Origin: an uncultured Planctomycetota bacterium | GTDB lineage: Bacteria > Planctomycetota > Phycisphaerae > SM23-33 | DNA: 64,000 nt | Direction of reading: 5' to 3' | Assembly (NCBI GenBank): GCA_903892515.1 | Contig: CAITIS010000004.1 | Span: forward strand, 1 to 64,000 | Part shown: positions 52,945 to 61,627 of the stretch, one piece after another | How the letters are laid out: every line of letters starts with the position of its first letter | Position numbering within the stretch: the stretch's first letter is position 1 | Position numbers and translations under genes: made by a program | Notes under the pieces: generated by a model | What the model saw: the letters and a program-made list of their open reading frames with translations, nothing else | Databases searched by the model: none | Told to the model about the DNA's origin: nothing

Positions 52945-54390
52945 CTACCACTTGCGCTTCAGCATGACCAAGCCGCCCAGAACCAGCACGGACAACGTCG
53001 CCGGCTCGGGGGCCAATTCCACGCGGATGGCCTTTAGGCCATTGCCGGCGTCGCCCACGTAGTAGCGGAACTCGTTGGCGCCGGGGGCCGTGCCGGTGAC
53101 TCGGGTGTAGCCCAGGCCGGTCAGCAGGGTCACGAGGTTGTCGCCGGTGACGGCCGGCACATCGCTGCCGATCGTGCTCAGGGCCGTGCCGCCGTACGTG
53201 ATACTGGGAGCGACGACCATGTCAAAATCGCCGCTGGCGGTGGCCAGGCTGTCAAGGGCGCTGTACGTGATGCCGTTAAGGATCGATGCGCTCTTGCCGG
53301 TCGTGGAGACCAGCAACTTGTCATTGCTGGTGCTGCCGAGATCCAGGGCGATGATCTGACCATTGCTCTCAGTGAAATTGCCGCTCTGAATCTCGATGGT
53401 GCCGCCTGCTGTGGCCGTGCCGGGGGCCAGCTTGAACTGCCCGGCCGTGGTGTTGGTGAAGGCCACGTCCAAGTTGTTCAAGATGCCGTTGCCGATCAAC
53501 AGGCCGGGATTTGTCTGCGACCCTGGCAGGTCATTGGTGTTGTTGGTGGTGCCCAAGGTCTGGTGAGTGGTGGCCACAATCGATCCGCCGCTCAGGGATA
53601 CCTTTGAGCCGGGATAGAACGTGACCTGGGTGTTGCCCGCGCCGGCGGTGAGGTTAATGGTCCCGCTCAGCAGCGTGGTGCCGCCTTGGTAAGCCTGGCC
53701 GAAATTAAGCTTGTTGGCGACGTTCACCGTGCCATCGACCTGCAGCGTTCCCAGATAGGGGTCTGATGCGCCGCGGTTGCCGCCGACAAACAGTCTGGAA
53801 CTGCCACCGGTGTTGAGGGTGCTTCCGGACTTGACCCAGAGCAATCCGGATTTATTGATAACAGACCCAGGATTACTGGAAGTGCTGTTGAAATTGACCG
53901 TGCCGCCGTCGATGATGAAGTTGTCTTCCAGCGTACCGGCGACGCGGGTGCGAGTGGTCCAGCCCACGGCAAACCCGTCGGCGCCGGTGAGGGTCAGCGT
54001 TCCCGACTTGACCGTCACGGTGGCCACAAAGGCTGAACCGGAGTTATATCCACCGATATTGTTGTACGTGCCAGAGCCGCCGCCGCCAACCGTCCAGGTT
54101 CTGGCCGCCCCCAGGTCGAAGGTGACGTTTATGGTCTGGTTGGTTCCGTTGCCGACCTGGAAGTTGCCAGTGGCCATGTCGGAACTGAGGGTGTAGGTCG
54201 AGGTCGTGTTGCCGCCGGTAAAATTAGCTTCGTAGGCCGTGCTGTTGGGCACAATCGACGTGGTCCACGAAGTGGTTTGCGTCATGTCAAACGTGCCGTT
54301 TGACTTGGCGGTCTCGACCGTAACGGCCTGCGATTGCCCATAGAACGTGAGTGAAATCAGCGCGGTCAACACCAATAGCTTGCGTGACAT
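52945..54390 (-). CDS. Secreted PEP-CTERM protein with autotransporter-associated beta-strand repeats
   Basis: Start chosen at ATG 54390 (AGGAGAGGG upstream). Signal peptide KLLVLTALISLTFYGQSQA, then Gly/Thr/Asn-rich strands with SGTLTLTGADGFAVG and SGTINLTAGAGNTQVTFYPG, and the late AGGTIEIQSGNFTESNGQ typical of such proteins. The C-terminus PEPATLSVLVLGGLVMLKRK is a PEP-CTERM signal. No dockerin. Structural surface role inferred. Confidence 0.85.
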   Translation of the reverse strand: MSRKLLVLTALISLTFYGQSQAVTVETAKSNGTFDMTQTTSWTTSIVPNSTAYEANFTGGNTTSTYTLSSDMATGNFQVGNGTNQTINVTFDLGAARTWTVGGGGSGTYNNIGGYNSGSAFVATVTVKSGTLTLTGADGFAVGWTTRTRVAGTLEDNFIIDGGTVNFNSTSSNPGSVINKSGLLWVKSGSTLNTGGSSRLFVGGNRGASDPYLGTLQVDGTVNVANKLNFGQAYQGGTTLLSGTINLTAGAGNTQVTFYPGSKVSLSGGSIVATTHQTLGTTNNTNDLPGSQTNPGLLIGNGILNNLDVAFTNTTAGQFKLAPGTATAGGTIEIQSGNFTESNGQIIALDLGSTSNDKLLVSTTGKSASILNGITYSALDSLATASGDFDMVVAPSITYGGTALSTIGSDVPAVTGDNLVTLLTGLGYTRVTGTAPGANEFRYYVGDAGNGLKAIRVELAPEPATLSVLVLGGLVMLKRKW

Positions 54391-54491
54391 GTATCCCTCT
54401 CCTTTGGTGGAATTGGCCACCCTCCAAATGCTGTGACCTGCAGAGACGTTCTCCCTGCACGTTGTCTAATGCCTCTCCTGAACCTGTGACC

Positions 54492-54519
54492 ATTATCCCA
54501 TACCTGTCCCGTTTTACAA
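54492..54519 (-). promoter_or_regulatory. Promoter of the PEP-CTERM gene, in the 54391-54839 gap
   Basis: On the minus strand TTGTAA (54519-54514), 16 bp and GATAAT (54497-54492), about 100 bp before the start. The rest of this 449-bp gap shows no gene. Confidence 0.5.
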
Positions 54520-54838
54520 GGCGTATATCGCGCAAATGCCTATCGCAGATGCGCAATACGCGATGTGAAGGCCATGTTCTCCGCGGCGACAGGCCCGAGA
54601 GCGGCCTTGAAACAGTCGAAAATTAGGCGGATAGGCCGGGTTTATCTCGAAGACACTACAGGATAGCGGCCTTGGGGAAGTCAGCGACTTGAACATCAAA
54701 ACGCGTGATCAGGCGACCGCAGGTGAGTGTACGCTGCCGGCGACGCAGATCGCTCAGGTTTCCGCTCTGTCGACGCCTTGCCGCCGGCCTGTGCCGCTGC
54801 TCGCCTGCTCTGCCTGGCTCGCCTGGGCGAGCCAAAAC

Positions 54839-54925
<87 letters not shown>

Positions 54926-55049
54926 AGCGGGATGAGGAATAGCGCGGGCCTGCCTGACGGGCAAGCGGCCACGCTGGCCTCAACCGAGCCGCTTACTATA
55001 TCGGCAGCTTCGCCAAAGGCAAGACGAAAGAATGGCCATTCCATCGCAA

Positions 55050-55502
55050 CTATCGCACGGACAGCAGCGACTTGACGATCTCCGCCCGCAAGGGCTCAAG
55101 CTGTTCGGTCTTGCCGCCGGCTTCGGCGCGAATCACCCGGTTACGCACCGGGAAGATCGCGACGAAGTAGCTGTACGGCGTGCCCGTGCGGACTTGGCTG
55201 AACTCCAGCAACTGACCTTTCATGCCGGCGGTGCTGGTGACGTCCTCTTGCTTGACGAGCTTATAGCCTCGCTCTTGAAGCTGGTTGCTCGCAGCCTTGG
55301 ACCAGAACGCCAGGTCTCCGTGCTGCGAGGTGGTTTCGGCGGCAGCGGCCACGACCGCTCCGTCGGCCGACACTGCCCGGTAGTCGTACTCACCCAGCCG
55401 TTGCGCATCGACGGCCACGAATCCAGCGGGGGGCGTCAGTTGGGTCGCGGTCTGACAGCCCACCAGGAGCAGGGCCGGAAGCAGCAGGAAAGCGTTTCTC
55501 AT
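55050..55502 (-). CDS. Small lipoprotein of unknown function
   Basis: Start at ATG 55502 gives a lipoprotein signal, FLLLPALLLVGC. The 150-residue protein then reads PPAGFVAVDAQRLGEYDYRA and ends in a beta-rich domain (FSQVRTGTPYSYFVAIFPVR). No family recognised; such domains often resemble PsbP/DcrB folds. Encoded 11 bp after the DUF4349 lipoprotein and probably made with it. Confidence 0.75.
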   Translation of the reverse strand: MRNAFLLLPALLLVGCQTATQLTPPAGFVAVDAQRLGEYDYRAVSADGAVVAAAAETTSQHGDLAFWSKAASNQLQERGYKLVKQEDVTSTAGMKGQLLEFSQVRTGTPYSYFVAIFPVRNRVIRAEAGGKTEQLEPLRAEIVKSLLSVR

Positions 55503-55513
55503 GGCGTTGCCTT

Positions 55514-56269
55514 TCAGAATTGCAGGAGACGATCCAGGCCCAGCTCGTCCAGCCACGCAAACGGCAGCTTCGTCTTGACCGAGCTTGGGGCCACGGCGAT
55601 GGCTGTGAAACGCACCGTGATGGTGGCCATTTCCACCTGGCTCTTGAGGCGGTTGATCTGGCCCTCGATCTGCTCGATCTCCAGGCGAACCTTGGCCATT
55701 TCCCGTTGCAGTTCGATGGCGGCGGCGGTGTTGTCGGCCTGCTTGAGCAGGGCCGAGAGCTTGTCCATGTAGTCGCGGGCGTTCCTGAGGCGAAGGTCCA
55801 TGTCCCGGTACTGCTCAGTTACGTCCTGGGCTGAGACGGTCTTGGCCGTGACGACGCCGAGTTGCTCATAGGCGGCAAAGATCTCGTTGAACTTGGCTGC
55901 CGGCACGCGGACGGTGATCGACTCCAACGTCAGCGCCTGCATGTAGCCGCCGACGGATTCGGCCAGCTTCTGGGCCTTGCTGAGGGCGTCTGGAACCTTG
56001 TCGGCGACGATGTCAAGCGAGCCGGTGTAGATGACCATGCGGCCGGCTGGCTGGGTCATGCTGGCCGGGCCGTTGGACTCGGGGCTCGTCTCGGACTTTT
56101 TAGCGATCTGGTCCCTCAGTTGGACGATCTCCGCCTGCGACTTCTGGAGTTCCTCCATGGCCCGGCGTGAGCCATTGGCGGCGTTCTGGAAGTCAGCGGG
56201 TGAGCGCATCGCGCAGCCCGGCGAGCAAAGCGACATCGATAGCATCAGCAGGCACAGCAATCGGTTCAT
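55514..56269 (-). CDS. DUF4349 lipoprotein with coiled coil
   Basis: Start chosen at ATG 56269, giving a lipoprotein signal LCLLMLSMSLCSPGC. A short coiled coil (RAMEELQKSQAEIVQLRDQI) precedes the DUF4349 domain: MVIYTGSLDIVADKVPDAL, SVGGYMQALTLESITVRVPA, then a second coiled coil (MDLRLRNARDYMDKLSALLK … EIEQIEGQINRLKSQVEMAT). The usual C-terminal membrane helix of the family is absent. Envelope protein of unknown role. Confidence 0.85.
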   Translation of the reverse strand: MNRLLCLLMLSMSLCSPGCAMRSPADFQNAANGSRRAMEELQKSQAEIVQLRDQIAKKSETSPESNGPASMTQPAGRMVIYTGSLDIVADKVPDALSKAQKLAESVGGYMQALTLESITVRVPAAKFNEIFAAYEQLGVVTAKTVSAQDVTEQYRDMDLRLRNARDYMDKLSALLKQADNTAAAIELQREMAKVRLEIEQIEGQINRLKSQVEMATITVRFTAIAVAPSSVKTKLPFAWLDELGLDRLLQF

Positions 56270-56548
56270 GGTCTGCCCTTTCTGCCGAAACCGGCCAACG
56301 TTGTGGAAGGCCCGATCTTTTGACCCTGCGAGGGGTAAGAAACAAGGGTACCTTACGGCTGGCGATGGCTGCCCGCAAGCGCGGTTTGGATGATCGGCAA
56401 GGCGTGCCGCTCCGCCTGACACACTCTTGACATGATTCGGCTCGGCCGGTATCTTTCGCCTTTCTGTCAGGCCCGCAAGAATCTGCCCAGACTTGCCGAC
56501 GGCCTTGCGTTTTGAGCCGCATTGCTCTGGGCCATAGGAGAAACTGAG

Positions 56549-57568
56549 ATGGTTAAGGTCGCAATTAACGGTTTTGGCCGCATCGGCCGGCTGGTCTTCC
56601 GCGTCATGGCCGAGAGGCCCGAGAAGTTTGACGTAGTGGCCATCAACGACTTGTTCGACTCGGACATGCTGGCGTACATGCTGCGGTATGACTCAACCCA
56701 GGGTCGCTTCCCGGGCAAGGTTGTCGCCAAGCAGGGCGCCATCGTGGTCAACGGCAAGGAAATCCAGATCGTGGCCGAGAAGGACCCCGCCAAGCTGCCT
56801 TGGGGCAAGATGGGCGTCGATGTCTGCATCGAGTCCACCGGCCGGTTCACCAACCGGGCCGCCGACGGCAAGCCTGGTTATGACAGCCATTTGATCGCCG
56901 GCGCCAAGCGCGTTCTGCTGTCGGCCCCGGCCAAGGATGCCCCTGACGCCACCATCGTGCTGGGCGTCAATGACAACCTGCTCAAGCCCTCTGTCAAGAC
57001 CGTGTCGAATGCTTCCTGCACGACCAATTCGCTGGCCCCGGTGTGCAAGGTGCTGCACGAGAAGATCGGCATCGTCAAGGGCCTGATGACCACCATCCAC
57101 GCCTACACGAACGACCAGGCGATTCTGGATATGCCGTACAAGGACAAGCGTCGTGGCCGGGCGGCCGCGGTCAACGTCGTGCCTTCGAGCACCGGTGCCG
57201 CCAAGGCGTTGGGCGAGGTCATTCCCGAACTCAAGGGCAAGCTGCACGGCTACGCCCTGCGGGTTCCGGTTCCGACCGGCTCGATCACCGACCTGACCTT
57301 CATGGCCGCCAAGAAGACCAATATCGAAGAGATCAACGAGCTCATTCGCGTGGCGTCCGAAGGCCCGATGAAGGGCATCATCGAGTACGTCACCGACCCG
57401 ATCGTATCGAGCGACATCGTGCACGATCCCCACAGCTCGATCTTTGATTCGACGAACACGCTCGTTCTGGACGGCGACATGGTCAAGGTGACCATGTGGT
57501 ACGACAACGAGTGGGGCTACAGCAACCGCACCGCCGACCTGGTCGAACGTCTGGCCAAGCTGGGCTAA
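56549..57568 (+). CDS. gapA: Glyceraldehyde-3-phosphate dehydrogenase
   Basis: Start at ATG 56549 with AGGAGAAACTGAG upstream, 339 residues. [17 protein letters not shown] is the NAD-binding start; the catalytic Cys is in [12 protein letters not shown] (~155). The closing motif [16 protein letters not shown] is present. Asn-Asp after the second strand (VAINDLFD) favours NAD over NADP. Glycolytic enzyme, followed by a strong terminator. Confidence 0.98.
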   Translation: MVKVAINGFGRIGRLVFRVMAERPEKFDVVAINDLFDSDMLAYMLRYDSTQGRFPGKVVAKQGAIVVNGKEIQIVAEKDPAKLPWGKMGVDVCIESTGRFTNRAADGKPGYDSHLIAGAKRVLLSAPAKDAPDATIVLGVNDNLLKPSVKTVSNASCTTNSLAPVCKVLHEKIGIVKGLMTTIHAYTNDQAILDMPYKDKRRGRAAAVNVVPSSTGAAKALGEVIPELKGKLHGYALRVPVPTGSITDLTFMAAKKTNIEEINELIRVASEGPMKGIIEYVTDPIVSSDIVHDPHSSIFDSTNTLVLDGDMVKVTMWYDNEWGYSNRTADLVERLAKLG

Positions 57569-57633
57569 GCTGACTTTGGCTGGTTAAAGCTGGGTTAAGC
57601 TTGAAAAGCCTCAGCGGCATAGGCAAACTAAGG

Positions 57634-57662
57634 CCCGCCGGGATCGCCCGGCGGGTCTTTTT
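57634..57662 (+). terminator. Rho-independent terminator of gapA
   Basis: CCCGCCGGG-ATCG-CCCGGCGGG followed by TCTTTTT; 66 bp past the gapA stop and 25 bp before the next start. Confidence 0.9.
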
Positions 57663-57686
57663 GTTCCCCAATTAACGAGGAACGTC

Positions 57687-58865
57687 ATGGAAGTACCGAT
57701 CAGCGAACGACTGAAGAAGCTGCCGCCGTATTTGTTTGCCGACCTGCGCCGCAAGATCGCCGAGGCCAAGGCCAAGGGCGTGAAGGTAATCTCGTTGGGC
57801 ATTGGCGATCCCGATCAACCCACGCCCGACCCGATCGTGGCTGAGTTGGTGCGCGCGGTCAGCGATCCTGGCGACCCCAATCGCCACCGATATGGCTGCG
57901 ACGTGCCCGTGCCGGAATTTGCCCAGGCGGTCATCAGCTTCTACCAGCGACGGTATGGCGTGACGCTGCGCGATGAGCAGGTCGTCACCACCAACGGCAG
58001 CAAGGATGCCATCGCCCAGTTTCCGATGGCGATCCTGAACCCAGGCGACTTGGCGATCGCGCCTAGCCCGGGATATCCGACCTACAACATTGGCCATGTG
58101 TTCGCCGGGGCGGTGACGTACTACGTGCCGCTGCTGGCGAGCAACCGCTTCCTCGTGGATTTCGATGCGATTCCCGAAGACGTGTGCCGTCTGGCCAAGC
58201 TGCTCTGGATCAACTATCCGAACAATCCCACCTCGGCCACAGCCGATCTCGACTTCTTCCGCCGGGCGGTGGAGTTCGGGCGCAAGCACAATATCCTGAT
58301 CGCCCACGATTCGGCCTACAGCGAGAACACGTACGACGGCTACAAGGCCCCGAGCATTATGCAGGTCGAGGGGGCCGACGATGTGGCGGTTGAGTTCTTC
58401 TCGCTGTCCAAGGCCTTCAACATGACGGGTTGGCGGGCGGCGTGCGTGGTCGGCAACGCCTCGGCCATCAAGGCCCTGCGGTCCGTCAAGGACAACGTCG
58501 ACAATGGCAGCCTGCGGGCGATCCAGTTTGCCGCCACCAAGGCGCTGAACATGGCCGAGCAGATATTCCCAGCCATTAACGCGGTGTACCAGCGTCGGCG
58601 CGACATGGTTGTAGAGGCCCTCAACGCCAACGGCTGGCGGATCGAGCGGCCCAAGGCGACGATCTACGTGTGGGCTGCCGTGCCGGAGAAGTACAAGGGA
58701 TCGAGCGGCACATTCGCCGCCGAACTGCTGGACAAGACCGGCGTCGTGGTCACCCCAGGCCGGGGCTACGGCCAGTACGGCGAGGGCTTCTTCCGCATCA
58801 GCCTGACGTATCCCGATGACGTGCTGAAAGAGGCGATAGGGCGCATCACAAACATGCGGCTGTAG
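57687..58865 (+). CDS. dapL: LL-diaminopimelate aminotransferase (class I aminotransferase)
   Basis: 392 residues. SERLKKLPPYLFADLRRKIA and VISLGIGDPDQPTPDPIV match the DapL group, with NGSKDAIAQFPMAILNPGD, NYPNNPTSATA and the PLP Lys in SLSKAFNMTGWR. It converts tetrahydrodipicolinate to LL-diaminopimelate in one step of lysine and peptidoglycan synthesis. A broader aspartate/alanine aminotransferase cannot be excluded by eye. Start ATG 57687 has AACGAGGAACG upstream. Confidence 0.87.
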   Translation: MEVPISERLKKLPPYLFADLRRKIAEAKAKGVKVISLGIGDPDQPTPDPIVAELVRAVSDPGDPNRHRYGCDVPVPEFAQAVISFYQRRYGVTLRDEQVVTTNGSKDAIAQFPMAILNPGDLAIAPSPGYPTYNIGHVFAGAVTYYVPLLASNRFLVDFDAIPEDVCRLAKLLWINYPNNPTSATADLDFFRRAVEFGRKHNILIAHDSAYSENTYDGYKAPSIMQVEGADDVAVEFFSLSKAFNMTGWRAACVVGNASAIKALRSVKDNVDNGSLRAIQFAATKALNMAEQIFPAINAVYQRRRDMVVEALNANGWRIERPKATIYVWAAVPEKYKGSSGTFAAELLDKTGVVVTPGRGYGQYGEGFFRISLTYPDDVLKEAIGRITNMRL

Positions 58866-59008
58866 CGGGAGCCGCGTGCTTCGATTATCTATCGCCACCG
58901 ACTTCGGCGGTGAGCCGGCATCGGTCGGTCGTGACACACGGGCACTCACGCGGGGCGGGCTATGCCACGTCCCGACCTGTTCGCGGCCAAGTGTCAGCCA
59001 GATCGCTT

Positions 59009-59221
59009 CTACACCTTCACGTGCGGGCGGATGCGGTCCAGGACCGAGTTGGCGATCTTGGGCACCTGCTTAAGATCGTCGACGGAGGAGAACTTTCCGT
59101 GCGTCTTGCGGAAGCCGACGATGTCGTTGGCGGTGAAGATCGAAATGCCCGCCTCCTTCATCAGCTCGCTGGCTGTGCAGGTGTTCAGATCCACTTTTTC
59201 CGTCGTGACTGGTTGTGCCAT
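59009..59221 (-). CDS. Small helix-hairpin-helix protein (ComEA-like)
   Basis: Start chosen at ATG 59221 (AAGGGAC upstream), 70 residues. VDLNTCTASELMKEAGISIF and FRKTHGKFSSVDDLKQVPKI form the two HhH motifs of the ComEA/competence domain, here without a signal peptide. May bind DNA non-specifically; role unknown. Confidence 0.8.
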   Translation of the reverse strand: MAQPVTTEKVDLNTCTASELMKEAGISIFTANDIVGFRKTHGKFSSVDDLKQVPKIANSVLDRIRPHVKV

Positions 59222-59377
59222 AGTTTGTCCCTTTCCATAGTCATCGTAGCACCCGATTTCATCTCCGGCCGCTGACGCAGAGCGTTCTTCGATAACTCCT
59301 TGCGTAGGCATCATGTACGCGGATGTGTAGATGCGATATGGCCTAAAACGGAGGCGAAAAGGGTCCAGAAGTGCCAC

Positions 59378-59392
59378 TATCACATTGTGTCA
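59378..59392. promoter_or_regulatory. Weak palindromic operator TATCACATTGTGTCA
   Basis: The left arm is perfect and the right arm matches 5 of 7 positions of the TATCACAnTGTGATA element; 95 bp before the surface protein start at 59487. Confidence 0.4.
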
Positions 59393-59442
59393 TATTTATT
59401 TGGAATACCCCTCTGCTGGCCTTGAATCGCCCCGGCTGGTTT

Positions 59443-59457
59443 TGTCACAATGTGTGC
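59443..59457. promoter_or_regulatory. Second weak palindromic operator TGTCACAATGTGTGC
   Basis: The core TCACA-A-TGTG is intact but the outer bases are lost. It is 65 bp from the first copy and 30 bp before the start codon, where binding would block transcription or translation. Confidence 0.35.
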
Positions 59458-59486
59458 TGGTTCCTGGAATAGCTATAGGAGATCCC

Positions 59487-60890
59487 ATGGCCAAGAAACG
59501 CGCGTTGAACATCGTGCCCGAGTTGGAGCGTTTGGAAGATCGCAAGCTGCTCGATGGAACGGTGACGCTTGTGATCGCGGGCGACACGCTCAAGATCGTC
59601 GGCGACAGGTACAACAACGATATCATCGTCCGCGGCCCCGACCAGAATGGGGCGTACAGCGTCGTGTCGGGCAATAGCCAGACGACGATTGTGGGCGATT
59701 CCTCCAAGGCCGTTAAGAACATCAGCTTCAAGATGGGCGACGGCGACGACTCGGTCACCATCGAGAATCTCACGCTGGCCGGGAACCTCACCATCGACGG
59801 CGGCAAGGGCCTGAACACCGAGGCGCTCAACCACGCGACTCTGCAGAGTAAGCTGGCCATCAGCAACGCCAAGTCCGGCACGATCACCGCCACGGCCAGT
59901 TCGATCCAGAGTGACTTCATCGTCCGCAACGGCAGCAGTACGAGTACGGACACGGTGACGCTGGATGGCACCACGGTCGGCGGGCAGTTGAAGATCACCA
60001 GCGGCAACGGGCCGACGCAAGTTGACCTCATCAATTCCAGCACGGTGATGGGCAAGATCATCCTGCGCAGCGGCACGGGCGCGGACACGCTGTCGCTGGG
60101 CGACGGCGTGAGCATCGGCGGGCTGGACATCAACAACGGCAGCGGCGACAGCATTCTGACCATCGGCCAGGCTGTCACCGTCAACGGCGCGGTGCGGGTA
60201 GTTAACGGCAACGGCTATGACAATGTGGCGTTTGGGGACAATTCAATCTTTGCCAGCAGCGTATATGTGAGCAACGGCAGCGGCGGCAGCCTCACAGACC
60301 TGGGGCTGGGCGTTCAGTTCGGCGCCGACCTGTCGCTGCTGAGTGGCAAGGGGTACGACGAAATTCAAGGCAAGGGCGGCCATGTGCTGGGCAAGGCGTT
60401 GATCAGCCTGGGCAGCGGCGGCAGCTTAGTGAACTCCGACCAGCTTCTGGTGGAGCAGAATCTCAAGCTGGTCTCGACCGGCGGCGCCGACCAGGTAGTC
60501 ATGACGCGCACTCACGTCACCGGCAACGAGACGATCACGACCGGCGACGGGGCGGACAGTGTCCAGACCGACGATGGCGCGGTTGACGGCACGACCACGA
60601 TCAACACGGGCGCCGGCAACGACACGATTTCGATGGACGCCAACGACGTGTACGGCACAGAGAGCCATTACCGGCTGGCTGTGAAGGTCAACGCCGGCGC
60701 CGGCAGCGACGTGATGTACGTCGGCGGCGATACGACCAACAATGGCAACATTTTCGTGTCGATGGCGACGTTCGTCGGCGGGGCCGGCAACGACCGCATC
60801 GAGGTTGGCTCCGAGAACACGGTTGAGTACGACATCAAGACCATGGCCGAGGTGGTCCTTGAGCCGACTCTCACGCCCATTCCGGTGTAG
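59487..60890 (+). CDS. Surface protein with LEDR-xLL N-terminus and beta-roll-like repeats
   Basis: Start chosen at ATG 59487 with AGGAG upstream, 467 residues. The N-terminus RALNIVPELERLEDRKLLDG is a variant of the planctomycete LEPR-xLL motif. The body is ~20 repeats of about 20 residues with alternating GDGDDSVTIE, GTGADTLSLGDG, GNGYDNVAFGDN and GAGNDTISMD. These resemble calcium-binding RTX-type turns on a beta helix. No PEP-CTERM or dockerin. Two weak copies of the hydrogenase-linked operator precede it. Confidence 0.8.
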   Translation: MAKKRALNIVPELERLEDRKLLDGTVTLVIAGDTLKIVGDRYNNDIIVRGPDQNGAYSVVSGNSQTTIVGDSSKAVKNISFKMGDGDDSVTIENLTLAGNLTIDGGKGLNTEALNHATLQSKLAISNAKSGTITATASSIQSDFIVRNGSSTSTDTVTLDGTTVGGQLKITSGNGPTQVDLINSSTVMGKIILRSGTGADTLSLGDGVSIGGLDINNGSGDSILTIGQAVTVNGAVRVVNGNGYDNVAFGDNSIFASSVYVSNGSGGSLTDLGLGVQFGADLSLLSGKGYDEIQGKGGHVLGKALISLGSGGSLVNSDQLLVEQNLKLVSTGGADQVVMTRTHVTGNETITTGDGADSVQTDDGAVDGTTTINTGAGNDTISMDANDVYGTESHYRLAVKVNAGAGSDVMYVGGDTTNNGNIFVSMATFVGGAGNDRIEVGSENTVEYDIKTMAEVVLEPTLTPIPV

Positions 60891-60946
60891 CGATATCCAT
60901 GGTTCGCCCACGCCGGCACAGCTGAGCGTGTGGCGTAAGTTCGCGT

Positions 60947-60973
60947 GCGGCGGGTCGGAGGGCCCGCCGCTTT
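60947..60973 (+). terminator. Terminator of the LEDR surface protein gene
   Basis: GCGGCGGG (60947-60954) pairs with CCCGCCGC (60963-60970), followed by TTT. Confidence 0.75.
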
Positions 60974-61084
60974 CCTGCGCGGCCTGCTTTTGCGTTCGCG
61001 CCGGCTGCCCGTCGAGAATACTCGCCGCTACAATGTCCCAGGTTTCGGTGTCGGGTACTTTCTATTCGGGAAACGGAGCAAGGC

Positions 61085-61567
61085 ATGGCGAAGGTTCTTA
61101 TCACCTACTACTCGCGAACGCAGCACACGCAGCACATGGCCGAGGCGGTGGCGGAGGGCGCCCGGGGCGAAGAGGGCGTCACCCTGGTAGACGTTCGGCC
61201 CGTGAAGGACCTGGCCGTTCGCGACCTGCTGACGTACGACGCGATCGTCATCGGCTCGCCGACCTACTACGGCACCATGGCCGCCGACGTGAAGAAGCTG
61301 CTGGACGACTCGGTGGCGTTTCACGGGCAACTGGATGGCAAGGTCGGCGGCGCGTTTTCGTCCTCGGCCAACATCGGCGGCGGCAACGAGACGACGCTGA
61401 CGGACATCCTGCACGCCCTGCTGATCCACGGCATGGTGATCAAAGGATCGGCGTCGGGCGACCACTACGGCCCGGTGGCCATCGGCGACGTGGACAATCG
61501 CTCACGCGAAGAGTGCCGCAAGCTCGGTCACTCCGTGGCGGCCTTGGCGGTTAGGCTTTTCAGGTAG
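61085..61567 (+). CDS. Flavodoxin-fold protein, WrbA-like NAD(P)H:quinone oxidoreductase
   Basis: 160 residues. VLITYYSRTQHTQHMAEAVA is the FMN phosphate loop (with His in place of Gly/Asn); DAIVIGSPTYYGTMAADVKKL and GGAFSSSANIGGGNETTL are the second and third FMN segments. Shorter than WrbA (~200), so it may be a simple flavodoxin serving redox enzymes. Stand-alone gene. Confidence 0.85.
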   Translation: MAKVLITYYSRTQHTQHMAEAVAEGARGEEGVTLVDVRPVKDLAVRDLLTYDAIVIGSPTYYGTMAADVKKLLDDSVAFHGQLDGKVGGAFSSSANIGGGNETTLTDILHALLIHGMVIKGSASGDHYGPVAIGDVDNRSREECRKLGHSVAALAVRLFR

Positions 61568-61627
61568 AGACGGCCGCGACGATCCAGATGCAATGAATCG
61601 CTGCGGCTGATACACTGTCGCACAGCT

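Noticed and set aside
54815-54834. Rho-independent terminator of tRNA-Ser
   Set aside because: The stem is good, but on the tRNA strand the T-run comes before, not after, the hairpin.
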